Shown here in pieces: positions 33,984-43,655 of a stretch of DNA of 64,000 nucleotides. Location: assembly GCA_009903935.1 (NCBI GenBank), contig WYEG01000050.1, positions 1-64,000 of the forward strand, read 5' to 3'. Both the position numbers and the translations under genes were made by a program. The notes beneath the pieces were generated by a model, which searched no databases, was not told the origin of the DNA, and saw only the letters and a list, made by a program, of their open reading frames with translations. This DNA comes from Caldimicrobium sp. (GTDB lineage Bacteria; Desulfobacterota; Thermodesulfobacteria; Thermodesulfobacteriales; Thermodesulfobacteriaceae). Position 1 is the stretch's first letter. Every line of letters starts with the position of its first letter.

Positions 33984-36900
33984 CTTTTCTTTTAATTCCC
34001 TCAAGCTCTGGCTTCTTTTGGAAGAAATCTTCACTAATTCCAAAGAATTTAAACACAAAACGGAAAATCCCCTTTCCTATGCTTGCCGGATGAAGGGGAA
34101 CGATAATCGGATTGTCATAGGTGCCGACAACTTCAAGGGGAAGATAAATAAGCATCCTCTCTTTGCCAAGAAGTAGCCTACTTAAATAAGGAATATGCTC
34201 TATGATAACATCAACCGTCTTGAAGGGCGAAACAAGGAAGGTTAGAGATAAGCCTTTGTCCTTAAGATTGGCATAACCTGAGCTAAACAACCTAAAGCCC
34301 TGAGCGGACATAAAGAATTCGTCAACCAAAAGATAGGAATTAGAAGCCTTAAGTGCCAAGCTAAGCTCATCAAGGGGTAAAAGGTTTTTCTCAAGGTCTG
34401 GGATCTTACCCCTGAATAAGTCTATGGGACTTAAGAAGCCAAGAACCCTCATAAGAAGCGGAGCTCGGTACATGTAGCCTTTGTGAGATGTTGCATAGAC
34501 CTCACCGTAGCTATGCTCAATAAGTGATTTTTCTCCGTCAAAATAGAAAAAGCCATGAGCCTTAAAGGGTCCTTCAAAGATGACCTTAGGCATCTCGTTC
34601 GGATAGAGACAAGAAAAGAGGTCCAAAAGGTCTCCCTGAGAGAGGTTTAGCTCTATGTATCCATAATGGAAGGTGTTTGTCTTTTCAGCCTCAGCCGTAA
34701 AAGATAGCCCGCAAAGATTAACCTCTGGTAGCTTAAGGGCGTAGGTTGTTCCGTTTACTATGCTAAGAGTCCCGTTTAGACTTTCAATGGTATGGTTAGT
34801 CGGAAGGATAACCTTGTGAAGACTAAAGGCTATGTTTGCATTAACCGGAACCGTTAGCTCAATTTCGGTTGTTTTTTGCCTCTCTTTAGTGGCGTTTAGA
34901 GCCTCTGTAGGGAAGAATTTGGCAAGGTCTAAGGTTTCGCTAAAGAGCTTACCATCAAACCATAAGGACTCTTCTTTCGCTTTAACGGCTAAGCTCCCGT
35001 TAAAGTCTAAACCCTCCCTTTTTACCCTAAAAAAAGAGATAGATACCGTTGAATTTTCAAACTCTGCGGAAAGGGTTGCGGTTAAGCTTAAGGGCTCTTT
35101 AAGGGTTAAGTCTTTTATGTGAAGAGATGAAGGACGAGGAAAGAGGTTTCCAGAGCTTAGAAGCCTGTGAAAGGCTTGAAGAGGGTCTTTTTTAAAGCCT
35201 TCCAAAGCTTTGAAATCCCTTCCCTCAAGGTTTAAGCTCAAATCCGAAGAAATTTTCCCGTAGCTTAACGGCAAGCCTTCAAAAAGAAGTAAGGTGTTAA
35301 GGGCTGAGAGCTCTCCTTTAAGTCTTACTTTTAAACTTTGGTTATAATAAAGGCTAAGGCTTAAGTCAGAGCTATTTCCTTCAAACCTTGAGGTAAGATT
35401 AAGTCCCTTTGAGGTTAAACCATATTGAGCTTGAAGAGAAAGCTTTGCCCCTTCTCCGAGGATGGATAAATCTCCCGCTATTTTCTCTTTATCAAGCTTA
35501 AACTCTTGCAATTCCACCTTGGCAGGTAACTTAAGCCTTACACCCTGAGGTAGGCTCACAAGGCTTGATATCTTCCCATAAAGGCTTTCCTTAACCTCTC
35601 CCTTCCCCCTAAGAGTTAGCAAAGGATTAGCCAAGGCATAGGAACCAAAAAGGCTAAACTCGCTATCCTCAACCTTAACCAAGCTTTCATCTAAATAAAG
35701 GAGCCCGTTTTTAAAGGAAATAAAAAGCTCGGGTGAAGAAAGGTTAATCGTTTGATTGGTGAGGTCAAACCTTAGACTTAGCCCCTTTATCCTACCGGAA
35801 AAAGAAAGGCTTTGCGAGAGAAGGCGCAAAGCTTGCTCCTTATCTAAGCTCCCAAGGGATAAGGAGCTCAAAGTAACATCCTTTAAGAAGACCTCGTCCA
35901 AATCTATGGCATAGGGCTCAAGCTTTTGTTTTATCCCCTCATCTAAAGATAGAAGCGTAAAGAGAGTTTCCTTTGATAGGCTTACCTGAGAGATAGATAG
36001 AGAAAGAAGCTTATTTTTTATCTCAAAAAGCCCCTTTAAATCAAGAGCCCTCCCATCCTCAAAAAAGAGGTTTATCCCAGAAAAGCTAAGCCTTTCGTTC
36101 TTGTAGTCTATACTTCCTGAGGAAACTCTTACAGGTTTTTTAAGGGGGGCAATAGAAACGGCAACATCCTTTGGAAAAAGGCTAAGCGCTACATCTAAAG
36201 AGGCGGGATAACCTGAGAGGACAATGCTTCCCTCAACCTTTCCGCTCACTTGATATTTTTCAAGAGAGGAAGCATCTTTACTTAACCTAAGGGCTAAATC
36301 CTTGAGATTTTCTGCAAGCCCTGAAAATTGAGATTTAACCTCAAGCCGGGGCTCTTTAGACCCTAAATCCACAAGGACCTGAGAGTCTTTCAATTGAATG
36401 TTCTCGTTGACAATCCCGCTTCCTTCAAACCTAAGCTTTGCCTTTTCAAGGCTAACCTTACCCTCTACCCCGGCAAAAGAAAGGGGAAGCCCTGGGATTT
36501 CAACCTTTCCATCCTTTACCTTAGAGCTTAACTCTATAGAGTTTAAACTAAATGCTTCATCCCAGTCCTTTCCCCGTGCTTGAAAGACAAGTTCTGTAAA
36601 GAGACCACCCTTTAAGTAGTCTGAAATAGCCTTAAAAACATCCCTTGGAAGGAGCTTGGCTAAGAGTGGGCTTAGGCTTTCGAAATCTAAGGAATCTGCC
36701 TTAGCGCTAAGATCTATTCCCTTCTCAGTGGCTAAAACCTTGAGCTCTCCTTTAAGCCTTGGATTATGGAAATCAAGGAGTGGAAATTCAACCTCCCATC
36801 CATCTTTACCTAAGATTGCCACCCCCTCAAAGTAGCCACAGATAACCCTTTGTCCATCCTCAAGCCGAATGAGGCACGGTGCATCTCCTGAAAATCCAGC

Positions 36901-37617
36901 GTAAACTCTATCTTTTTCTACAGAGATTTGAGCTTGAAGGTTTAGCTTATTCTCCCCGGGGTCAAAGTCTACAAGCTTCAAAGCAGGCTTTAAGTTTAGC
37001 TCTTTAACTTCAACCGAACCCTCACCAAAAAGGCTTACATAGTTGATATATCCTTTTAGGCTTAGCTGAGAAAAGAAGTTGGCGCTAGCCTTAAGGTCAA
37101 AAAGAAGCTGGTCCTTCCTATCAACAAGATTAAGATTTAGCCCCTTTAGCTCAAAGTTTTTCCCTTTGTATTCTGCGGAAAAATTTCCATCCCGAACCAC
37201 AAACCGAATAGGAGCTAATTTTTGAAGAAGAGCTTTATAATCAAACTTTATCTCTTCTTCCTCAGGTGTTTCCGGAATCGATAATTTAATCGTAGGTGAG
37301 CTCAAATGAACCTCTTCCGGAAAATAAGAACCTCGCAAGAGCTTTGACCAATCAAAATCTATCTTTGCTTTTGGCAAGGCTAAAAAAAGCCTTGGATGCT
37401 CAAGCTTAAAATCCTGAAACTTAAAATGAAGTTTTACCAAATCAACGGAGACATAATGATATTCTACCTTTATCTGATGATTTCTCTCGAGGTAGTTTTT
37501 CAGCTTTTCTTTAAAAAAAGGATGATTGAGGAAAAAAGTAAGGTTTAGGGTGCAAAAGCCTAGTAAAAAAAGGAAAAATAGGAAAAGAAGACCAAAATAG
37601 AGGAGAAAGCGTTTCAT
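33943..37617 (-). CDS. Large AsmA-like (YhdP/TamB-type) envelope protein
   Basis: A 1224-residue protein with one N-terminal membrane anchor (about residues 5-28) and a long periplasmic beta-rich body full of short Leu/Ser/Gly repeats. The C-terminal part (VLGFLSPIDLFRGKIPDLEK, FSSGYANLKDKGLSL) matches the AsmA_C2/YhdP end domain. Such proteins bridge inner and outer membranes and carry phospholipids. It lies 15 bp after pdxA in the grpE-led gene series and overlaps rluA. Substrate and partners cannot be read from sequence. Confidence 0.82.
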   Translation of the reverse strand: MKRFLLYFGLLFLFFLFLLGFCTLNLTFFLNHPFFKEKLKNYLERNHQIKVEYHYVSVDLVKLHFKFQDFKLEHPRLFLALPKAKIDFDWSKLLRGSYFPEEVHLSSPTIKLSIPETPEEEEIKFDYKALLQKLAPIRFVVRDGNFSAEYKGKNFELKGLNLNLVDRKDQLLFDLKASANFFSQLSLKGYINYVSLFGEGSVEVKELNLKPALKLVDFDPGENKLNLQAQISVEKDRVYAGFSGDAPCLIRLEDGQRVICGYFEGVAILGKDGWEVEFPLLDFHNPRLKGELKVLATEKGIDLSAKADSLDFESLSPLLAKLLPRDVFKAISDYLKGGLFTELVFQARGKDWDEAFSLNSIELSSKVKDGKVEIPGLPLSFAGVEGKVSLEKAKLRFEGSGIVNENIQLKDSQVLVDLGSKEPRLEVKSQFSGLAENLKDLALRLSKDASSLEKYQVSGKVEGSIVLSGYPASLDVALSLFPKDVAVSIAPLKKPVRVSSGSIDYKNERLSFSGINLFFEDGRALDLKGLFEIKNKLLSLSISQVSLSKETLFTLLSLDEGIKQKLEPYAIDLDEVFLKDVTLSSLSLGSLDKEQALRLLSQSLSFSGRIKGLSLRFDLTNQTINLSSPELFISFKNGLLYLDESLVKVEDSEFSLFGSYALANPLLTLRGKGEVKESLYGKISSLVSLPQGVRLKLPAKVELQEFKLDKEKIAGDLSILGEGAKLSLQAQYGLTSKGLNLTSRFEGNSSDLSLSLYYNQSLKVRLKGELSALNTLLLFEGLPLSYGKISSDLSLNLEGRDFKALEGFKKDPLQAFHRLLSSGNLFPRPSSLHIKDLTLKEPLSLTATLSAEFENSTVSISFFRVKREGLDFNGSLAVKAKEESLWFDGKLFSETLDLAKFFPTEALNATKERQKTTEIELTVPVNANIAFSLHKVILPTNHTIESLNGTLSIVNGTTYALKLPEVNLCGLSFTAEAEKTNTFHYGYIELNLSQGDLLDLFSCLYPNEMPKVIFEGPFKAHGFFYFDGEKSLIEHSYGEVYATSHKGYMYRAPLLMRVLGFLSPIDLFRGKIPDLEKNLLPLDELSLALKASNSYLLVDEFFMSAQGFRLFSSGYANLKDKGLSLTFLVSPFKTVDVIIEHIPYLSRLLLGKERMLIYLPLEVVGTYDNPIIVPLHPASIGKGIFRFVFKFFGISEDFFQKKPELEGIKRKDVLERKLENPQGR

Positions 37618-37632
37618 GCTTTAAATTTAGCA

Positions 37633-38559
37633 CTAATCTAAAAGTTTTAAAGAAAGTTTGAGTGCAGATATTAGGCTGTCTGGGCTTGCAATGCCAAGGG
37701 GTGCTATGTCGTAGGCCGTGCCATGGCAAGGAGAGGTTCGAACAATGGGTAATCCAAGAGTGATGTTTACTCCATCCCTAAAATGAATTAGCTTGAAAGG
37801 AGCTAAGCCTTGGTCATGGTAGACGGCAATCACAAGGTCGTGTTTATCCTGGAGAGCATGATAAAAAAGGCTATCTGCCGGATAGGGTCCGCTCAAAGGG
37901 ATGCCTAAGGCTTTAGCTTTCTCAACCGCAGGGATAAGAATCTTTATCTCTTCGTCTCCAAGAAGACCTGCCTCCCCAGCATGGGGGTTTAACCCGCAAA
38001 GCGCTATGTTTAAGCTTTTCTTTTTGGGTTTAATCTTCCGCAAAAATTCGTAAGATAGCCTTGCTACGGAGAGCACCTTTTCTTCTGAAAGCGCACCTGG
38101 AACATCTTTAAGGGGTAGATGGGTGGTTAAGAGGGAAACGATAAGCCTTTTCCCATAAAAACACATCACATAGTCCTTAACGCCAAAGGCATCGGCTAAA
38201 AGCTCGGTATGTCCTCGGTATTTGGAGCCGACCTTAGCTAAACCCTCTTTAGTTATTGGCAGGGTAACGATGGCTTTGACTTGTCCATTTTTAGCAAGGG
38301 AAATAGCTTTCTCAAGATAAGAAAGCATTGCTTGGTAGCCTTCAAGGTTTGGCTGAGAAGGCTCTATGTCAAGCTCCGAGAGAGAAAGGATCTCTACTTC
38401 CTGAGGAAGCTTAAGGGAAAAGAGCTTAGCGCGGGATTCTAAGACCTTTCTATCACCGATTATGAGAAACTTTTTTAAGTGCCTTTTAAAATGAGGAAGG
38501 GCTTTGAGTAAAACCTCGGGGCCGACCCCAGCGGGGTCCCCAAGGGTTATGGCTATCAT
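37633..38559 (-). CDS. pdxA: 4-hydroxythreonine-4-phosphate dehydrogenase
   Basis: A 308-residue PdxA of the DXP-dependent vitamin B6 pathway. The N-terminus MIAITLGDPAGVGPEVLLKA is diagnostic; metal-ligand histidines are in YRGHTELLADAF and AVYHDQGLAPFK, and the ending RTSPCHGTAYDIA is conserved. Its ATG follows the dnaK stop by 1 bp, so it is translated with the chaperone genes. No pdxJ is in the window. Confidence 0.95.
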   Translation of the reverse strand: MIAITLGDPAGVGPEVLLKALPHFKRHLKKFLIIGDRKVLESRAKLFSLKLPQEVEILSLSELDIEPSQPNLEGYQAMLSYLEKAISLAKNGQVKAIVTLPITKEGLAKVGSKYRGHTELLADAFGVKDYVMCFYGKRLIVSLLTTHLPLKDVPGALSEEKVLSVARLSYEFLRKIKPKKKSLNIALCGLNPHAGEAGLLGDEEIKILIPAVEKAKALGIPLSGPYPADSLFYHALQDKHDLVIAVYHDQGLAPFKLIHFRDGVNITLGLPIVRTSPCHGTAYDIAPLGIASPDSLISALKLSLKLLD

Positions 38560-38560
38560 C

Positions 38561-40459
38561 CTACTTCATCTCTTCAAAATCAGCGTCAATTACATCATCC
38601 TTACCTTTCTGAGACTGGGATGTGCCTTCTCCTTCTGAAGCACCTGCCTTTGTCCGGTAAAGTATTTCAGCCAGCCTGTAAGAAGCTTGAGTTAGTTCAT
38701 CGCTTGCCCTTCTTATAGCCTCGATATCGTCGCCTTCCATCTTCTCCCTGAGTTTGGCGATCTTCTCTTCAACCTCTTTCCTTAAGTCGGCTGGTGCTTT
38801 ATCGCCAAGCTCTCTCAAGGTCTTCTCTACAGAGTAGATAAGGCTATCAGCCTGGTTCCTTGCTTCAGCAAGCTCTCTCTTTCTCCTATCCTCTTCAGCG
38901 TGTTTTTCTGCTTCTTCGATAATCCTCTTAATCTCATCTTCAGAGAGGCCAGAGGTTGGTCTAACAACTATTGATTGCTCCTTTCCGGTGCCAAGGTCTT
39001 TGGCTGTAACATGAAGGATTCCGTCAGCATCTATGTCAAAGGTAACCTCAATCTGAGGCACTCCTCTCGGTGCAGGAGGAATTCCCACTAAATCAAAGCG
39101 GGCAATGCTTTTGTTGTCCTTTGCCAAAGGTCTTTCACCCTGAAGAACATGAATAGTGACTGCCGTTTGGTTGTCGGCGGCAGTGGTAAAGATCTGGCTC
39201 CTTCTTGTGGGGATGGTTGTTCCCCTGGGAATGATGACCGTAAACACACCACCCAGGGTCTCAATACCCAAGGAAAGAGGAACAACATCCAAGAGAAGGA
39301 CATCTTTTACCTCACCCTTTAAGACTGCAGCCTGAATGGCTGCTCCCATAGCAACCACTTCATCGGGGTTTACACCCTTTACCGGCTCCTTACCGAAAAT
39401 CTCCTTCACCTTCTGCTGGACCCTTGGCATGCGAGTCATACCACCAACGAGGATGACCTCATCGATGTCCTTCGGGGTTATTCCGGCATCCTTCATAGCA
39501 ATTCGGCAGGGCTCCTCAAGCCTTTCAATTAAGTCCTCAACCAGGCTTTCAAGCTTTGCCCTTGTTAGCCTCATCACCAAGTGTTTCGGTCCGGTAGCAT
39601 CAGCGGTGATAAAGGGTAGGTTTATCTCCGTCTCAAGGGTTGAAGAAAGCTCAATCTTAGCCTTCTCCGCGGCCTCCTTAAGTCTTTGCAAAGCCATCTT
39701 ATCCTGTCTTAAATCGATACCATGCTCCTTCTTAAACTCCTCAGCGATGTAGTCAACGATCCTCATGTCAAAGTCTTCGCCCCCAAGGAAGGTATCCCCG
39801 GAGGTTGCCTTTACCTCAAAAACGCCGTCCCCAATCTCAAGAATGGAGATGTCAAAGGTTCCGCCACCGAGGTCAAAAACGGCGATTATTCCCTCTTTCT
39901 TCTTCTCAAGACCATAGGCCAAACAGGCAGCTGTAGGCTCGTTGATGATCCTTATAACATTTAAGCCAGCTATCCTTCCTGCATCCTTGGTTGCCTGCCT
40001 TTGAGTATCATCAAAGTAAGCGGGAACGGTAATGACTACATCTTTAACCTCAGTTCCAAGATACTCCTCAAGGTCCTGTTTTATCTTCCTTAGGATCATT
40101 GCTGAAATTTCTGGCGGGCTCATCCTTTTGCCGCGGACCTCTACATGGGCATCACCGTTTGGCGCCTCAACAATTTTGTAAGGCACCCTCTTTCTCCATT
40201 CCTGGACCACTGGGTCGTTAAACTTCCTACCCATCAAACGTTTGATACCAAAAATGGTGTTCTCAGCGTTAATGATGGCTTGCCGTTTTGCCGGCAAACC
40301 AACAAGAATTTCTCCACTTTCCTGAAAGGCAACAACGGATGGGGTCGTTCTTGTTCCTTCCCTATTAGGTATGACCTTAGGTTCGCCACCCTCAAATATG
40401 GCTACGCAAGAGTTAGTAGTTCCAAGGTCAATTCCAACGATAGGTGTTGCCTTAGCCAT
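38561..40459 (-). CDS. dnaK: Chaperone DnaK (Hsp70)
   Basis: A 632-residue Hsp70 with the ATPase phosphate loops [19 protein letters not shown] and [16 protein letters not shown], the linker [19 protein letters not shown], a substrate-binding domain and a lid ending in an acidic tail ([11 protein letters not shown]). The ATG at 40457-40459 has GGAGG 8 bp upstream; an in-frame GTG three codons earlier lies on the ribosome binding site and is less likely. It follows grpE by 26 bp. dnaJ and hrcA are not in the window. Confidence 0.98.
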   Translation of the reverse strand: MAKATPIVGIDLGTTNSCVAIFEGGEPKVIPNREGTRTTPSVVAFQESGEILVGLPAKRQAIINAENTIFGIKRLMGRKFNDPVVQEWRKRVPYKIVEAPNGDAHVEVRGKRMSPPEISAMILRKIKQDLEEYLGTEVKDVVITVPAYFDDTQRQATKDAGRIAGLNVIRIINEPTAACLAYGLEKKKEGIIAVFDLGGGTFDISILEIGDGVFEVKATSGDTFLGGEDFDMRIVDYIAEEFKKEHGIDLRQDKMALQRLKEAAEKAKIELSSTLETEINLPFITADATGPKHLVMRLTRAKLESLVEDLIERLEEPCRIAMKDAGITPKDIDEVILVGGMTRMPRVQQKVKEIFGKEPVKGVNPDEVVAMGAAIQAAVLKGEVKDVLLLDVVPLSLGIETLGGVFTVIIPRGTTIPTRRSQIFTTAADNQTAVTIHVLQGERPLAKDNKSIARFDLVGIPPAPRGVPQIEVTFDIDADGILHVTAKDLGTGKEQSIVVRPTSGLSEDEIKRIIEEAEKHAEEDRRKRELAEARNQADSLIYSVEKTLRELGDKAPADLRKEVEEKIAKLREKMEGDDIEAIRRASDELTQASYRLAEILYRTKAGASEGEGTSQSQKGKDDVIDADFEEMK

Positions 40460-40485
40460 CTTTTCCACCTCCTAAGTTTATCTGA

Positions 40486-41052
40486 TTATTCAGTTCCGTT
40501 GTCTTCCTGAACCGTTGTTTTTTCTTGGGCTTCTTCTTGCTGTCTTCCCAGGCAAACACAAACCAAAGCAGGTCTTATCACCCGGTTATGGAGCATGTAA
40601 CCCTTTTGGAAAACTCGGGTAATCTTCCCGTTTTCAATCTCGGGATGAGGCTCAGTTTGCAACGCCTCATGCAAATAAGGTTCAAAAGCCTCACCTATAG
40701 CTGGCTCAAACTGCTTTAACCCAAACTTCTCAAGCGTCTGAATAAGAACTTTTAAACTAAGGGCAACGCCTTCCTTTAGAGCAGAAATGTTCTGGGTGGT
40801 TTCAAAGGATTTTAGCGCAAGCTCAAGGTTATCTATCGAGGGAAGAAGCTCCCTAAAAACATTCTCTAAAGCAAACTTATAGTATTCTTCCTTTTCTCTT
40901 TGAAAGGCTTTTTTCAAGTTTTCAACCTCAGCAGCATACCGAAGGGCTCTTTCCTTCCAAAGCTTTAATTCCTCTTCTAAGTTTTTCGTTTCTTCCCCTT
41001 CCTTTGTCTGAGCCTCTTCCTTTTCTAATACTTCTTCTTTTACTGATTCCAT
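40486..41052 (-). CDS. grpE: Nucleotide exchange factor GrpE
   Basis: A 188-residue GrpE: an acidic N-terminus (LEKEEAQTKEGEETKNLEEE), a long coiled coil (ALRYAAEVENLKKAFQRE), LLPSIDNLELALKS, and the beta-wing with GEAFEPYLHEALQ and VFQKGYMLHNRVIRPALV. It promotes ADP release from DnaK. It heads the grpE-dnaK-pdxA series and diverges from nadC. I saw no HrcA CIRCE inverted repeat in the 87-bp upstream gap. Confidence 0.95.
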   Translation of the reverse strand: MESVKEEVLEKEEAQTKEGEETKNLEEELKLWKERALRYAAEVENLKKAFQREKEEYYKFALENVFRELLPSIDNLELALKSFETTQNISALKEGVALSLKVLIQTLEKFGLKQFEPAIGEAFEPYLHEALQTEPHPEIENGKITRVFQKGYMLHNRVIRPALVCVCLGRQQEEAQEKTTVQEDNGTE

Positions 41053-41139
41053 GTTCCTACTCCCCGTTTAATTTTTAGGAAAAAAGGCTATGATAAAATT
41101 AAGTATCCCTTTTAAATTTTCCAGAGGGGAAGACAAAAA

Positions 41140-41997
41140 TTGAATAAATGGCAAATAAGCGAGGTTGTCCAAAAAGCCCTCTCTGAAGACCTCCCCTTTG
41201 AAGACCTAACCTCTGAACTTCTCATAGAAGATAATCTTTACGGAGAAGCCTATTTTCTTGCTAAAGAAGACTTGGTGGTCTGCGGTATCCCGGTTGTAGA
41301 AGAAGTCTTTCAAAAGGTTGATGGGACCGTTGAGCTCTCCTTTAAAGTTAAGGAAGGGGAGGAAGTTTCTAAAGGAACAAAATTTGGGGTTGCCAGAGGC
41401 AAAGTAAAAAGCCTACTCAAAGGCGAAAGGGTTGCCTTAAACTTTCTTCAGCATCTCTCAGGTATTGCCACCGTCGTTAGAAGAATGCAAAAGAAGCTTT
41501 CTCCCTACGGAATCACCCTTCTTGATACAAGAAAGACTCTACCCGGTTTAAAGGTCTTACAAAAGTATGCAGTGCGGGTTGGAGGGGGGCAAAACCACAG
41601 GTTTTCCCTCTCCGATGGCCTTTTGATCAAAGATAACCACATAAAAGCCTGCGGAGGCATTGAAAAAGTTTTAGAAAAACTTAACCGAACCCCTCACTAT
41701 GCTGCCGTGGAAATAGAGGTCAAAAGCTTAACCGAGCTATCCTTAATCCTTGAATGCGAAGCCAACATATCAGCAGTTCTGCTTGACAATTTCAGCCAAA
41801 AAGACTTAGAAAAAGCCTTAGATATGATTAAAAGAAGCGGGAAAAAGGTCTTGGTTGAGGTTTCAGGCGGAGTGAAAGAGGAAAATTTAGATAGATTTTT
41901 AATCCCAGGAATTGATTACCTTTCATCAGGGGCAATAACTCACAGCGTCAAAGCTGTTGATATAAGCTTTAAAGTCGATAAGGTTTGGAAGGTTTAA
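41140..41997 (+). CDS. nadC: Nicotinate-nucleotide pyrophosphorylase (quinolinate phosphoribosyltransferase)
   Basis: A 285-residue QAPRTase converting quinolinate and PRPP into nicotinate mononucleotide in de novo NAD synthesis. Family blocks are ALNFLQHLSGIAT, LLDTRKTLPGLKVLQKYAVR, GGGQNHRFSLSDGLLIKDNH and the C-terminal ISVSGGV-like VEVSGGVKEENL and YLSSGAITHS. The TTG start at 41140 has GAGGGGAAG before it. It is a single gene followed by an intrinsic terminator. Confidence 0.96.
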   Translation: MNKWQISEVVQKALSEDLPFEDLTSELLIEDNLYGEAYFLAKEDLVVCGIPVVEEVFQKVDGTVELSFKVKEGEEVSKGTKFGVARGKVKSLLKGERVALNFLQHLSGIATVVRRMQKKLSPYGITLLDTRKTLPGLKVLQKYAVRVGGGQNHRFSLSDGLLIKDNHIKACGGIEKVLEKLNRTPHYAAVEIEVKSLTELSLILECEANISAVLLDNFSQKDLEKALDMIKRSGKKVLVEVSGGVKEENLDRFLIPGIDYLSSGAITHSVKAVDISFKVDKVWKV

Positions 41998-42012
41998 AAA
42001 GCTTAAGAGGAA

Positions 42013-42040
42013 TGGGGCAGGGTTTTGCCCCACCCCTTTT
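42013..42040 (+). terminator. nadC terminator
   Basis: TGGGGCA (42013-42019) and TGCCCCA (42026-42032) form a 7-bp stem with a 6-base loop, followed by CCCCTTTT. It lies between convergent nadC and the pyrophosphatase gene. Confidence 0.8.
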
Positions 42041-42044
42041 AATA

Positions 42045-43013
42045 CTATTGCCCAGCAAAAGCCTTCTCTAACGGAGGAATAACCTGCTTCTTTCTGCTCA
42101 TGACCCCATCAAGCCACATTGATTTTCCTTCAAGCTTTTTACCGAAGGCTTTCTCGATGATGGCAGGCTCATCGGTCACGACAAGGAGCTCAGTTCCTTC
42201 CTTCATGATGTCGGTTAGCATGAAGACGATGCTATGATAGCCTCCCTCCTGTTTCATCTTAACGAGCTCTTGATAGATTTCCTCCTTCCTTGGCTCAATG
42301 AGCGAGAGGTCAATAACTTCGATCTGACCAGCGCCAACCTTCTTTCCGCTCATGTTGTAATCCTTATAGTCTCTCATGATGATATCTCTCACAGACATTC
42401 CGCTAACATCAGAGAGCTTAGACTTAACTTCGATGCCAAACTTGGTAATGTCTTCAACGCCTGCAATCTTGGCTAAGGCTTCACCAGCCTCTTTGTCCAT
42501 CGGAGTAGTGGTTGCGGATTTAAAGATTACCGTGTCGCTAAGTATGGCAGAAAGCATAAGTCCAGCTATCTCTTTGGGAATGGCAACACCCGTTGTGTCG
42601 TAAAGATACTTGATGACCGTTGCACTGCAACCAACTGGAAAGTTGACAAAGCAGATGGGGTTAGGAGTGGTTACATCACCGATTTTGTGATGGTCAACAA
42701 CGGCGACAATTTCTGCTTGAGCATAATTATCAACCGTCTGGGCTATGTCTGAATGGTCAACTAAAGCAACCTTTTTGCCGGCACCATCCGTCATCTTTTC
42801 AGGAACGGAAAAACCAAACTTCTCAAGGACAAATTTAGTCTCAGCGTTTGGCTCACCCTGAACAACAGGCTTTGCCTCAAGGTCAGGCATCTTCATCTTT
42901 GCAAGGACCCCAGATTTCCTCCATTCATTCCAAAGGTAAGCAAAGGCTATAGCAGAACAAACAGAGTCCGTATCAGGGTTTTTGTGACCTACTACATAAA
43001 GCACATCTGCCAT
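42045..43013 (-). CDS. ppaC: Manganese-dependent inorganic pyrophosphatase (family II)
   Basis: A 322-residue DHH-family pyrophosphatase. Metal-binding motifs are VVGHKNPDTDSVCSAIAF at the N-terminus, ALVDHSD, the DHH motif VVDHHKIGD and LSDTVIFKS. The DHHA2 domain carries SRKKQVIPPLEKAF at the C-terminus. It hydrolyses pyrophosphate; in sulfate reducers that pulls ATP sulfurylase forward. No regulatory CBS insert is present. The ATG has GGAGG 6 bp upstream and the gene is preceded by a fully consensus promoter, suggesting high expression. Confidence 0.96.
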   Translation of the reverse strand: MADVLYVVGHKNPDTDSVCSAIAFAYLWNEWRKSGVLAKMKMPDLEAKPVVQGEPNAETKFVLEKFGFSVPEKMTDGAGKKVALVDHSDIAQTVDNYAQAEIVAVVDHHKIGDVTTPNPICFVNFPVGCSATVIKYLYDTTGVAIPKEIAGLMLSAILSDTVIFKSATTTPMDKEAGEALAKIAGVEDITKFGIEVKSKLSDVSGMSVRDIIMRDYKDYNMSGKKVGAGQIEVIDLSLIEPRKEEIYQELVKMKQEGGYHSIVFMLTDIMKEGTELLVVTDEPAIIEKAFGKKLEGKSMWLDGVMSRKKQVIPPLEKAFAGQ

Positions 43014-43042
43014 AAAGCACCTCCTTTTTTAGATTTTTAAGG

Positions 43043-43070
43043 ATTATATTGCTAAAATCTGCCTTGTCAA
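43043..43070 (-). promoter_or_regulatory. Consensus sigma70 promoter of the pyrophosphatase gene
   Basis: On the minus strand TTGACA (43065-43070) and TATAAT (43043-43048) are perfect consensus hexamers separated by 16 bp, about 30 bp before the ATG. It is the best promoter match in the window. Confidence 0.9.
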
Positions 43071-43095
43071 GAGAAAGATTTATCCTTAAAATGAC

Positions 43096-43122
43096 TGAAG
43101 AAACGGATACTTTTTCCGATAA
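43096..43122 (+). promoter_or_regulatory. Sigma28 (FliA)-type promoter ahead of pilZ-motA-motB
   Basis: TCCGATAA (43115-43122) matches the sigma28 -10 GCCGATAA at 7 of 8 positions. TGAAGAAA, 11 bp upstream, matches the TAAA core at 3 of 4. Position and target genes (flagellar stator) agree with a late flagellar promoter. Transcription would begin close to the first ATG. Confidence 0.6.
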
Positions 43123-43130
43123 ATTAACCG

Positions 43131-43655
43131 ATGGAAAAGGATATGGAAAGAGAAGCGGCAAGGATTGAGGTTGTTGTTCCGGTCTCGGTAAGGAAAATTT
43201 CTCCGGAAGAGCTTGAAAATTCTATTGCCCGGGTTGTAGGAGAAGTCCCTTACCTTTCCTACATACAGCTTCAAGACACCATGGACGAAGCCTTGAACAA
43301 CTGGCTAAAGCTTATCAACGCAAAGCTTGATTATTTAATCGGTCTACTAACCAGGGAAAAAGAGGGCTTCGGAGACCTTCCTTTACAAAAAGTCAACCTA
43401 AGCGAAAAGGGTATAAGTCTGAAATGTCATGAAAAATTAAACTCCGGGGACTTTGTAGAAATCAAGATAGTTTTAGACCTTTTCGGACCTCTTGGTTTTT
43501 ATCTTTACGGAAGAGTAGTTTGGGCAAAAGATACACCCGAGGGGACCCTGATAGGAGCTGAGTTTGTTAAACTGCCCATTGATATCAAAGAAAAACTTGG
43601 TTTATACATCCTAAACAAGGAAAGAGAGCTTATCCGAGAAAAAAGGTTGGGATAA
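43131..43655 (+). CDS. PilZ-domain protein upstream of motAB
   Basis: A 174-residue protein. The C-terminal part (about 85-165) is PilZ-like, with NLSEKG (NxSxxG) at 89-94 and the strand pattern VEIKIVLD, YLYGRVVWAKD and LIGAEFVKL. An RxxxR (REAAR, 7-11) is near the N-terminus, but about 78 residues from NxSxxG, much further than in classical PilZ domains, so c-di-GMP binding is plausible rather than certain. A helical segment lies between. Directly abutting motA, it probably tunes the stator. A start at the ATG at 43143 would fit the sigma28 promoter better. Confidence 0.78.
   Translation: MEKDMEREAARIEVVVPVSVRKISPEELENSIARVVGEVPYLSYIQLQDTMDEALNNWLKLINAKLDYLIGLLTREKEGFGDLPLQKVNLSEKGISLKCHEKLNSGDFVEIKIVLDLFGPLGFYLYGRVVWAKDTPEGTLIGAEFVKLPIDIKEKLGLYILNKERELIREKRLG

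Noticed and set aside
33171-34058. Longer 295-residue start for the RluA-type synthase
   Set aside because: The extra 25 residues lie in the AsmA-like gene, are basic and non-conserved; MSLKENWKILKEDRHIL begins the family region.
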